Below are positions 10,901 through 21,962 of a stretch of DNA of 64,000 nt, in pieces. The notes beneath the pieces were generated by a model. That model worked only from the letters and a program-made list of their open reading frames with translations, was not told the DNA's origin and made no database searches. Made by a program: the position numbers and the translations under genes. Numbering within the stretch: position 1 is the stretch's first letter; each line of letters opens with the position of its first letter. Origin of the DNA: Rhexocercosporidium sp. MPI-PUGE-AT-0058 (taxonomy: Eukaryota > Ascomycota > Leotiomycetes > Helotiales); contig JAGTJL010000008.1 in the NCBI GenBank assembly GCA_020746875.1, positions 992,001 to 1,056,000 on the forward strand, read 5' to 3'.

Positions 10901-12637
10901 CAGTAGATGGTCAGTCTCAATTCAATTTTCGCTACCTTCAAACGGAGTGTAGACAGCATACGGATCCGTTACTCCTGACTCTCTTTCGCTTCCTCGAATG
11001 ACGAACATACTATGTGCTCAATCTTACACCCTACAGCTCTCCCTCAAATGCTGCTGTGGCTTCATTTCATCTTTTACTATCCAGCGGTGGGCTGCATATC
11101 AGTGGAGGGCTCCATATCGCCTAAGTCTTGGTACCTGGTCGAGGAGTGAAGCACGATGGGCCGTGGATAATTCCGGAAGGGGTTCAGATACACTGAGGTA
11201 TGGCGTATAGCAAAGCTCCAATGTCCTGCGAGCGTTATGGACATGTACAGATCAAGGTTCATCTAGTATCGGGAACACCACTTCATCCATAATCTCATAC
11301 CAGTCTGCCTTACCAACGTTCTCAGTGAGAATATAGCACCTAGTCAACTACATGACTTACTTTTCTCTTCGTAATAATTCTTTTCTACAATTTGCTAAGC
11401 TCAGATGGTTGAGAGATCACACAGCCTTGAGGGCAGCCTGTATGTAGAGTCAGAAAACGAGACCATGGCCGAACAACCAGATTAGAGAGGAAGAAGCCGA
11501 GTAAATAAATCCAAACGGGGCGTGTTCTGATCTGTTTCCCAATTGCCGCTGGAGCCCATGTGAAAGTGTGCCTTCAACGGATTGAAAGTGAGCGTGCTCT
11601 CTATTCGCTGCCGGATTTACTCAAACCCGATTTTGACTGTACACAAGTTGGTTGAGCTTTTGTGTGAAATACAGTACTTTGAGAATGGTCAATTTTCCGC
11701 TTCCGAACTCTCAATTCTGGATATCACTTGTTTGTACTTGTTGTTGGTCTTGAGTCGCCGGCATAATTGCCGGAAACCTTCTCATATCCGGGGAGCCCTA
11801 CTTCCTGACAGTACCCATTTACGCATGCGGTGTGTTCACAATCCCTATTCAAGCTCACGTCGCAGGTGATACGTTACTTCAAGTCTTCTGTATCGAGTAG
11901 ATTCGAGCGTAGTGGAGGTCTAAGCGAGTGTTTACCTTGTCAGCTGAACCAGTAATTAAACATCAAAATTAAATCATCTTTGGGGTCAGGAAGAGCCCTC
12001 CCAAATGAACCAAAATTAAATCAATTCATTATAACACTCTCGAGTAGTGCTCTGTTCTCGGGATTTTATCCTCACGATTCAGAGTACAAGCCAAGACTTG
12101 ACACCGATTACCATAAACGATGTTTTTTTCTTCTTTCTAATTCCAACGGAAGAAATCGCAAAGTCTTCTTCATTGAACTTATACGTTTCGTGGAAATTAG
12201 AAACATCACACGTCTGCGCGATGGTAAAAATCCCAGCAGCCATCGTCGTGACAGACAGAAGACAGAAGGCCCGCTCGCCGAGATCACAAGTTCGCAATAT
12301 ATACCCCGCCCCCCTTTTCACATTTTGAAACAGGAAGACAGACTACGAATATAAAGAAAAATTGCACTCATATTAATATACCAAAATTTTCTCACTTCAA
12401 TGAGTAACATGGTCTTCCACAGAAGCAGATGCCCGTGCCGCTTGTCGGTGTCCCAATGACGGGTATGCACTTACGATTTTTTTCTTCAATTTTGTTGCTC
12501 ATCTCCAGCAAAGCTTATACTCTTACTTTCATCTAGCTTACAATACCCTAAAGACAGCTCGAAGTCTCAAATAGTCACAGATCATCATTGTCCAGTATAC
12601 CTTCACCCATCCTAACTTTCTCCATCGCCCAAAACTC
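7973..12637. other. Gene-poor stretch of about 4.7 kb
   Basis: I find no supportable coding sequence. The largest ORF (8841-9548, minus, 235 aa) has shadow-like composition. An oligo-A run sits near 10065 and an AT-rich patch near 12355-12395. No transposon ends, tRNA or rRNA were recognised. The proximal part must hold the promoter of the coiled-coil gene starting at 7972. Confidence 0.45.
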
Positions 12638-15600
12638 CTACCATTTCCGCTCAGAGTCCAGAACACCTTCGATTTTGGCAGTAGCTCGCCTCCGCATATC
12701 TGCAAACTCGCCCACATATCTCATCTCTATAGTGGTATACCGCTCCCTGCCATCCGAATCTTTCTTGGGAATTCTCTGGCTGGGCCGGATTGCGTTGTGG
12801 TACAATTTCTTGACATCAGACGGACGTTGCACAAGTGTCCAAGACTTACGGGATCCATGATACTCCTCATCCGATGCCGGCAAAACACTCGAGCCGATGG
12901 TCGTGTACAAGCCTCCAGCATCCAAATGGTCCAGGAGGAGGTAAGCCCATGTTGAGTTTTGTAGATACAAAGACTCTAAACGAGGCTGCATGAGTTCGAA
13001 ATTGAACAGGTCTACCAGCACATCTTGACCACGAGACTCTAATACGTTTGGTCGATTCCATTCTTTCAGGAATCCTAGAAATGCCTCTTCTGTTTCGTTC
13101 GCGACGGTGAAATCAGCCATCATAAATCGTTTCTCTTTGCCTTGAGACATGCCGCCCTATGCAGAATAAGATTAGCTTCGACCTAGTAAAATACTAGGCG
13201 AGAGGAGCATTTCTGAGGGACTGCTGTGCGATAGTGAATCTGCTCGGAAAGAGGAAGATGTCTAGGAGGAAAAAGGTTTCCTGTTACTGACCGTCACAAC
13301 TTCCACACCTGAATCTGGCCAACGGATGTCTCATTGCTGCCGCCATACATCAGCTTGAGAGACAAATGGAGTTCCTATCATGATGTCCTTCCCAGTGATA
13401 GTTGTCATTTCCACAAGAGACATGATAAATGTGAGTCCGGCATCGACATTTGCATAATTGACAGTCGAATTACCGGTCACAGGCGGACTAGAATGACCAT
13501 CTGCTACACTCAAAGCCAATCGATGGTACTTCTTCTGACGCTGTCGTGTTTCTTGATAATACCAGGCATCTCCAGGCGGATAGACCAGCCTCTTCGAGTA
13601 CGAATTCTGATTTGATAACCAGAAAGCTTCAAACTCTTTGTAGAAGTCTGATTCTTGAGTAACTCCAGATCCCAGGCCCTCATACCCTCCAAATATTCCC
13701 ACACCATCTGCAATTTTTTCGCCGAAACGGTAGCTTATTCGGAGAACTGTGCGCTCTTTCGAATCCTGATACCGATGCCTCGTCAAAGAAGTCGTTATGG
13801 CCTTTAGATTTGATCACTGTATGATATATTAGCACAATTTTGATTCGAAGTGTTAGGAGAAAGGAGATCAGTATTCTAGTATAGGAAAAATGTGTCCGGT
13901 TCGGTTCTTGAGAGATTAAATTAAGAGAAAAGAGGAAATACTCACCAGGTTTTCCCTGAAGGTGATCACCCAGAATAATTACACCTTCATGCTTGATTTG
14001 CAGCGTCACCGCGATGTCGTACTCCAACCCAGCACCGGCTTCGTCAATTATCTGGTTATCGCAAGTACTGTAAGCATTTATCGTTAAAATTCCCACGAAA
14101 TTGAAGGCGTGAATCCCAACAACTTACTATGTAATCGAATTTGATGGCAAGTCTGTCCAAGACCGCTGGGTTGTTGCAGGTAGACATTAAAATGAAATTG
14201 ATGTTCTCTTGACACAGAAACTGCGCTGCTACATGCTTGAAAGTGCTCGTAAGCTCCTCTCGCCTGTTTGTATCGGTCATCATGCTTGCGTCACCGCCGG
14301 TAACTTTAAGAGAGTAGACGGGATCGATGAAATTCTTCGCTCTTTCATCTTTGTGTCCAGAATTGACTCGCTGCACAGCATAGTCATAGACCAGACGCCA
14401 GATTTGGAAATTTTCGAAAAGATCATCCCCAGGCTGAGTAACGACAGCCACCTGGCAACCACAGTGCTCGAATATCCGATCAATGCTTTCTTTCCATGTA
14501 GGAAAATACACATATTGTAGCTTCCATCGGAGGATCCACGAGATTTGGGATAGATTCTTCGACAGCTTTGTCGCGTTCGACTTACCCGCTGCGTTGGTTG
14601 GCGCTGTTATCAAAACGTTCTTTCCAAGGCATGCTACCCACATTGCTTGGGTACAAGCAACATCGGATTTTCCCGTACCGGGTGGACCTTGGACAAATGT
14701 GACTTGACTCTCCAGCCCAGCCATGATGCTTTGACTCTAGAGCGCGTTCGCTCTGCTTGTTGTCTGCCATTCAATGTGTGCCTGGAAGATCTCGAAACTA
14801 TTATTTCACAACCTCGCAAGAGTCTCTTTGAAGGAAATTGGTCCCTCACTATTCTTGCATGGTACTTCGGATGTGGCAGAAGACTCATCCGATTCCATCT
14901 CCTTGTCTATGTCTACGTCTATATCAATATTGAAATCTGCAACCGAACATTCGCCAGAACAATCCTCAGTCGTTTGGGGTTGCGATCTCCCAAGATCGAA
15001 TCCTTGGATAGAGTTCTGGCTATCAATCTCGAGACGATAATTCCGTGCTGGTCGTCCGATCAGTACGTCAATATCAGCTTTATTGGCGGTAAACTTGAGG
15101 AACTCGATTGCATTTTATCGGAGTGACCCTTGGATATTTAGATTTGGATTTAGCGAGACCTGCCACTGAAATCCTGTTCGAAAGTCGCCCCCCAACGGAC
15201 GGGACTTCTTTTTACCCTTTACTCTGAGTTCAAGAACCAGATAATTGCAACCCTCGATATCGACAGCACGAGCCTCAAGTGGCTGCATTGTGGATTCAGC
15301 GTCAGTAGTCGATGCATGGTTTAACTTGAAAAATGTTCCAGCAGCGACTTTGGGTAGTGGAGTTCCTGAAGTAGCCGCGCTGATGTGGAGCCAGAAATGC
15401 GACGGATCCTTCTCGTCTTCTATCACACGCATTGAATGGTTACCGATGGAGGCATATGCATTAGTCGCGCTCGAACGATCCCATTCGACATCTTGAAGCA
15501 GTGCAATTGTGAAGACTGCCTCCCATTCCTCAATAGAGGTGAAGGTTGCCTTGAAAGGATGCGACAACCAATCGTTCGGCTTAGACCCTAGTCTTTTAAA

Positions 15601-16484
15601 CCAAGGGAGGTGAGGAGCTGCCAACATGCTTCTCAATACTTGGTGGGTAAATGGCAGATCGTCTTTCCCATTGGATAGCTTGGCATCTTTCGATTGATGT
15701 CATATTCCCAATAGATTCCGTCTTTTCTGCAATTTTCGAGTTGATATTCCCAGAATTTATCTACGAAGCTTAGATTTTCATGTTCCGAGGTTCGCAGAAT
15801 CGTGATATACTCTAGGTCGTCGATGTTTTCTTGCATGTGTTGAGCTATTGTTGACCCTCCATTTCTAGAACCGTGGCGGTCCCGAATCCAGAGCTTAGAC
15901 TTCTTCAATCTGAAAATTAAGCATTCGATACCATACTGTGCGTCCTGCCATTTTTTGAGAGCAGCCGACATATGCTTAAACTCCGTGGATACTCGAGGTA
16001 TAACGCGCTCCAACGTTTCGCGTACTGCCAAAGGACTTGGATTGGGAATGGTGACCCGAACAAGTGGTGTTGCCATAACTTCCGAATTAAGCAAAGTCGA
16101 ACGAACAAGATTATAACGTTCTGTATGTCTTTGATCTGCAAACCACATCCGAATCTCTAATGCTGAGTTCTGGGAGAAGGTATCGTAGATATACGTGGTA
16201 TATTCGTAGGGTGCTGAAAGCAGACGTGAACTACTCGAAGTTGAAACGAATACAGCACATTCTTTCTGGACAAAGAGGTTGGTGGGAGGGGAGTCACTAC
16301 CCAGAGCATCATGATGTTCTTTACGGTATGCAGCTAAGAATCTCTCGAAGGTTGCCTTCGTGGAGGTCCACTGATTACCTCGATCTCGTGTCCGGCATTT
16401 CGAAGGATTGGGATTGGGGTCACCTTCGGATTCCGTTTGTGCGTCATCGGGGTTTGTGACTGCCTCGAGGGAGTGGCACGCCAA
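12638..16484 (-). pseudogene. UPF1-like superfamily 1 helicase, multiply disrupted
   Basis: Read on the minus strand this is a DNA2/NAM7-type helicase. Walker A is GPPGTGKS, motif II is IIIDEAG once intron 14127-14052 is removed, motif III is GDHLQGKP, and motif IV-like ISYRFGEK, motif V-like GMSQGKEKR and motif VI-like FLKEWNRPNV follow. Other introns are 13945-13817 and 13291-13157. The N-terminal 280 residues (from 16484) are not a known domain. Lesions: a frameshift near 15,690-15,700 (YWEYDI to KDAKLSNG), in-frame TAA 15117-15115, TGA 14808-14806 and TAG 14739-14737, a frameshift near 13,765-13,790 with several family residues missing, and TGA 13333-13331. None can be spliced out without losing frame or making an intron of 35 nt or less. 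Yet protein-like sequence continues past each one. It was an RNA/DNA helicase of unknown role; the present locus cannot encode it. Confidence 0.85.
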
Positions 16485-17001
16485 GTCCAGTTTGAGGTTT
16501 TCTTGGGTGCTCTTGCGACGTGAAGTGAAGAGACGTGATGATGTTGAAGGTTGTTGTCGGTAGTGAAGAAAGGTGGCCCAGCTGGGTGAAAAGTTGAAGT
16601 TGAAGTTGAAGTTGAAGTTGAGCGTGAGCGTAAGTCGCGTAAACAGACACGCGAGGCGCTCCTTTTAAATCGAGTGACAGAGCATATAACAAAACTGGCT
16701 GCTTAGACCACCCGGCTGTCCAAAGGAGAATTTGCAGTGTGTTAGAATTCTGCCAACTCGCCTTAAGAATTAAGGCAGGTTGATGAGCACCATTGAGTGG
16801 GAAACCTCAGCAGACTGCCCGTCTACAATATCACCACCGGTTCCGATTTTTCGACTGGCAATCCGTATGCAAAACAAAATAACGAGTAACAGGCGAAGTT
16901 CAGAAAGCTGTAGATGAATGGTGCAAGTTCAGGTCAATTGACAAGCATCAAAGTTGAAGATCATGCATTGCCACATGTGCCCTTTAAAGAGCCATCCCTA
17001 A
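16485..17001. other. Intergenic upstream of the helicase pseudogene
   Basis: This holds the former helicase promoter and the 3' UTR of the luciferase-domain gene. It includes the GTTGAA microsatellite at 16593-16620. No gene is seen. Confidence 0.5.
16593..16620 (+). repeat. GTTGAA hexanucleotide microsatellite
   Basis: More than four perfect tandem copies of a 6-mer lie 110 bp upstream of the helicase pseudogene start, probably in its former leader. Confidence 0.8.
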
Positions 17002-17730
17002 CTACTCGGCAGGCTTCCCCACACCCGCCATGAATTCGATCGCCGCGCTCACAATAGTCTTGACAACCTCAACCTCTTCCTTCGTCCTTGGCGTGTAAAT
17101 CATCAAATACTCGTGAGGCACCAAAGATCCAGCAAGAGTCATTCTCTCACCCCATTTCTTCGAGATCACCTCCTTACAATCCGCTGGACTCAGAGACATA
17201 TGTAGTGAATAGTCGCCACTTCCAGTACCGGCATGAACATGGGCAATCTCACGTTTCGTGCTCTTGGCGATGCTATGAGGAGTATCAATACCGTCTGCTA
17301 CGAGAAATGCATCGCCTGATTTCTCCAGAACAGAAGTTCTGACGACGGTGTGAGATGAGTATTTGGCGGCTAGTTCCTCCATTGCTTCAGCAAGTAGCTG
17401 TCAAGAATCAGTACAGTTGCTTTGTCAACCCGATTTACTCACCTGATGCATATCATCCCCAGTCAGTTGAGTGATTTGCCGATGAGGAGCTATCCATCCA
17501 GAGATTTCCGGTCTTGGTCCGTCCCTTTCAGGTAACTCTCTAGGAAGGAAACTCGTGCCGAATTTATGTCCACACTTTGCGATTTCTTTTGGATGGTCAT
17601 AAGGCAGAAGCGTGAAAGGATCAGCTCGAAGAGGCCCGAGACAGAGCTGAGTGAGATATCCGATGATATTTCGAGGTAAGGCTGTATCAGCGACCTTTAA
17701 CCAGTCGTGGTAGTTTTCGATAAATCCCAT
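17002..17730 (-). CDS. Luciferase-domain (DUF5519-like) protein
   Basis: Exons 17730-17443 and 17397-17002 flank a 45-nt intron (GTGAGT donor, GACAG acceptor, phase 0), giving 227 aa. The C-terminal half fits the family formerly called DUF5519: EIAHVHAGTGSGDYSLHMSLSP, then KKWGERMTLAG and LMIYTPRTKEEVEVV, a fold named after bacterial and fungal luciferase-associated proteins. The His-containing strand followed by the WGER motif is the family signature. No signal peptide is present, so a cytosolic protein is expected. Biochemical function in ascomycetes is unknown and the name does not imply light emission. The Met at 17730 gives a normal-length N-terminus. Confidence 0.72.
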
Positions 17731-19128
17731 CGTGAAAGTTGACGAGGTAAGTGTTTGTGAAAGTCGAAGTATGAGGTATTAGTAAAGAGTTTAAGCCAGT
17801 GAATAAGAACATCGAAGTTCGTTCAGGTGGCAGCTGACTGTGGACATGAAGCGCTGTTGCTGAATCAAGCTTCCACTCAGAAGAAGCGCAGCCAATTGGA
17901 GCTTCAATCTCGTACAGCTGAGACCCCTTGTTGCAGTGGCGGACTTTGCCATATTACGACTCCCATCACGAAGGAATGGTTTTTGTCGCCTTCATGGAAA
18001 GAAATTGAGGCCCTTCTGTCCATCACCTGTTGGGGCGATTCTTCCAACAAATTGAGATTCATTCGGTCCCCATTCGGTACTAGGATACAAAGGAAAGCCA
18101 GCTTTCAGAAATATCGTGATGTATGTGGCAGCTGTAGGATGTTGCTCTAGGATACTTTCCGCTTGTCCGCTTATTCCTCTCAGAGCACTCTCTATCGGGT
18201 TCGTACGTTAGGTACTCGTATACGGAGTAAATGCAGGGCCAGATACTTTGACTTTTCAAAGTCCTCCTAGAATTTAGCGATTGGCATCGAAGATTTCATG
18301 CTCGACAGGGTACTCGATGTTCCACCAGGCGTTGGGGACCGATACATCCCGGAAACGAAAATCAAGTAGAGCCTGCAGATAGTGGAGGTCAGCGAGCTGA
18401 AAAAATGTCGTATTGGTTGAGGGGCAACTCGTGAGTTCTAGCCCACCCTGAACGCAGGTTACACAAAGTTCTGGGTACATTTGCTATCGAACGCATGTCC
18501 TCAGAAATGGCAATCGATAGGATGGACTTGATATCTTCATCTCGAGTGCAGCAATATACCCAACCAAGTGCGCATCTTAGTGGAGATGCGAAAGGAGGTT
18601 CGTGCCTTTGGGGCTACTTCTGAAGTCTGCCACTCGCGCTTCGTCCGGGCTACGAAACGGTCTGGATAGTTGAATACATTCTTCCAAGAATCATTGCTTG
18701 TCATTTGGCTGCAAGATAATCTGGGTTCATCTTGGACTGGGCTCCTCTTACAGATGGGATGAGATTGTGAAGTTGCAAGCCAAATCTTAGGGGGCGAATT
18801 GACGAGTTGTAATCTGGACGAAGAAAAAAATATGCGGGCGTCTGTGGCACATGCATAAGCCCGAAGAAAAGACATTACTATACTTGAGATATGTCGGGCA
18901 AATGATCTCGCCCTGATCCCCCTAATGTACCACAGTTCCAAATTTTGCTTCGCGCCCAATTGCGAGGCAAATATGAAGCACACCCACCCACGTGATCGAT
19001 CTCGCCCTGGCGCAAGGAAGGCCGATTTCGCAGCCAAACAGCCAGCCAGATGAGAAAATCCTCAAGAGCATAAGCCCTCACCCACACGTCGCAATCCTCC
19101 CAATTGGTATCACATAACCTCCAACACC
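17731..19128. other. Intergenic, divergent promoters
   Basis: This lies between the luciferase-domain gene (-) and threonine synthase (+). ORFs at 17827-18150 (+), 18274-18480 (-) and 18537-19037 (-) show no domain; the last overlaps the probable THR4 promoter. No TGACTC amino-acid-control site was noticed close to THR4. Confidence 0.45.
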
Positions 19129-20927
19129 ATGTCTGATTCAGCTACAACAGTTGGTTCGGCTGCGGCAGCCAAACAGCCTGCGCCAGTTGCTGAAGAACCC
19201 AAAGATACGACTCATACACCGTCGCAGCGGTACCTGTCTACGAGAGGGGGGTCATATGGAGTATATCACCCATTAAAGCAGTGGCAGAGTATCAAAATGC
19301 TAACACAATCTAGCTTTCGTTCGAAGAGGTCGTATTGAAGGGATTGGCATCAGATGGTGGACTTTTCATCCCTGAAGAAGTCCCCGCCATACCCCGCGAT
19401 TGGGAATCGAAATGGAAAAACTTATCCTTCTCCGAACTTGCGTTCGAAATCCTCTCTCTATACATCTCGCCCTCTGAAATACCTCCTGCAGATCTTAAAG
19501 AAGTCATCAATCGAAGTTATTCTACTTTCCGTGCACCAGAAACTACCCCGCTTGTAACACTGGACGAGACGAATAACCTACATCTGTTGGAGCTATTCCA
19601 CGGCCCAACCTTTGCATTCAAGGATGTGGCGTTGCAATTACTGGGCAATTTATTCGAGTACTTCCTTGTTAGAAGGAATGAGGGGAAGACTGGAAAGGAT
19701 AGGCATCATTTGACCGTGGTAGGAGCCACAAGTGGTGATACTGGATCGGCTGCCATCTACGGTTTGCGAGGAAAGAAGGACGTCTCTGTCTTTATCCTAC
19801 ATCCCAAAGGAAGAGTTAGCCCTATACAAGAGGCGCAGATGACCACGGTTTTGGATGCCAATGTTCACAATTTGGCTGTTGAGGGCACTTTTGACGATTG
19901 CCAGGTGAGTATATTTGCTGTTCAGAAATACAAATCTGATACCTTCTAGGACACTGTCAAGGCCCTCTTTGCAGACCCCCAAATCAACAGCACTCTGAAC
20001 CTTGGAGCCGTCAATTCGATCAATTGGGCCCGAATCCTTGCACAAACCACTTACTACTTCCACTCATATTTCACACTCACGAAATCCCCCGCATACAAAC
20101 CAAGTCACAAAGTTCGTTTCGTGGTACCTACAGGCAACTTTGGTGACATTCTAGCAGGATACTTTGCCAAAAGAATGGGTCTCCCTGTCGAGAAACTTGT
20201 TGTCGCAACAAATGAGAACGATATTCTTGACCGTTTCTGGAGAACGGGACACTATGAGAAGAGGGCTGTTCACGGAGCAGCTGCGGAAGGTGGAATCGCT
20301 GCAGATGGAGCGAAGGCCCACGAGGATGGCGTCAAGGAGACTCTCAGTCCCGCAATGGATATTCTAGTATCCAGCAACTTCGAGCGGTTACTGTGGTTCC
20401 TAGCATACGAGTTCGCAGCTGGAGCAGGTATGGACGACGACTGGAATAAGAAGCAAGCAGGGCAAGAAGTTGAGTGCTGGCTGAAAGACCTGAAAAACAA
20501 GGGCGGCTTCGGTGTCCACGAAGAAGTGCTGGCTTCCGCCAAGAAAGATTTCGAGAGTGAACGAGTCAGCGATGCGCAGACGCTTGAGACCATCAAGAAC
20601 TTCTATGCTGCAAATCCAAGCTATATCCTGGACCCGCACACAGCCATTGGTGTAGCTGCATCTCTACGCTCCATCGACCGAAACTCGCCTGCTGATACTC
20701 ACCACATCTCTCTTTCTACCGCTCATCCAGCTAAGTTTGCAAATGCAGTAGATGTGGCGTTGAAGGGAGAGCAAGGATTTAGCTTCGACAACGTCCTACC
20801 TCAGGAGTTCGTCGGTCTGGAGCAAAAGGAGAGGAGAGTCAGAGTCGTTCCCAAGGGAGCTGGATGGGAGGGTGTACGAAAGATCGTTGAGGAAGAGGTC
20901 GAAGCGGAGCTGAAAGGAAGTAGATGA
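19129..20927 (+). CDS. THR4: Threonine synthase
   Basis: Exons 19129-19260, 19314-19904 and 19950-20927 (introns 53 and 45 nt, both phase 0) give 566 aa. It converts O-phosphohomoserine and water to threonine and phosphate, the last step of threonine synthesis, using PLP. The Schiff-base lysine lies in HGPTFAFKDVALQ (about residue 147), and the phosphate-binding region GATSGDTGSAA, the FILHPKGRVSPIQEAQM segment and the VPTGNFGDILAGYFAKRMG motif are all present. An N-terminal domain starting TPSQRYLSTRGG and SFEEVVLKGLASDGGLF is typical of the fungal class. A Ser/Ala-rich leader of about 30 aa precedes it. The frame is intact throughout. Confidence 0.96.
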
Positions 20928-21962
20928 TCTAAATTTGGTTGGGCCACAAAAGCGTTTGTTTGACTTCTGCTTACGATTCTACCATGGCGTTGTATTTTCT
21001 TGTTGTTGCAAGTCGCTGGCATAGAGGTGTGCAAAATACCTGGCAATTGATGGGATGCAAACGCCTGTGTTGTTCTTTGATTTATTTCGCTTGCCTACTC
21101 GAGTTGTGCCAGGAAAGTCTGACTCTTGGGCGCCCTTTCGCTGCCGAGCTTCGTATGTGTTCGACAAACCGAAGAGAACCAAGGAGTCAGGGCTATAATG
21201 TTTCGGGAGTAGCCGCCGATCAGATTGCTTAAATTGATTAAGCATATGGGGCATCGCAATATCTTGCTTAGATTAGATTGGGGTTATGGCATGATCGACA
21301 TCAGCTTCCCTTCTTAGACAGGGGTGTTCCCGCCCACCACAAGCTGCCGAGGAGCATAGTATCTACCGAGCGAAGCTTGCGTCCCACGGGGGTATCTTTT
21401 TCTCCCTTTAGTCTTGGTGTAGATAGTTGATTTCTTTTTCTTGGGAACAGTCAATCAAGACTCTCGATCTGCGAAGTAGGAAAAGACTACGGAAGTGGTT
21501 GAAGTCACGGATTACCGAGACTAGCAATAGATCTTCAGGAACTTCCCATGCTTGACCCTGACTAGCCAGCACCCCGCATGACTTGCAGTGGGCTGTTCTG
21601 TTTCCATCGTCCGACCCAGAAATGGAAGGTTACTTCGACATGTGGGTAGCGAAGATTTTTGCATTAGCCAGCGCAACTTCCTGGATGTCGTTCAGTCTGC
21701 GGGATGCTCGAAGGAGAAAATCAGGTATGACTTGGTTGATCCACAAGCTTCATCTCGCATTTAAGGGTCCCCTTTCACTAGTAGTGGTTTCCAAAAACCT
21801 GTCTTAGCTCTACATCGATATTATTCGGAGATATTATTCGGAGATCGCTAGAGAACAAGTTTAGAAGACAATATATAGTCAAGAGTCTTTGCTCCCTTTC
21901 CTCGTTGTAACTCTCCAACACCGATTCCGGCCCATCAACTCGTCCTTGTCTCACATTCTAAA
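20928..21962. other. Intergenic with tandem duplication and a TATA-like element
   Basis: This holds the THR4 3' UTR and GH55 upstream DNA. A perfect 13-bp tandem duplication lies at 21818-21843 and an ATATATAG element at 21871-21878, about 90 bp before the GH55 ATG. No gene is seen. Confidence 0.5.
21818..21843 (+). repeat. 13-bp perfect tandem duplication
   Basis: Two head-to-tail copies of ATATTATTCGGAG sit 120-145 bp upstream of the GH55 start codon. They may be a duplicated promoter element or a replication slip. Confidence 0.8.

Noticed and set aside
18537..19037. 166-codon minus ORF upstream of threonine synthase
   Set aside because: Overlaps the probable promoter; no recognisable domain.
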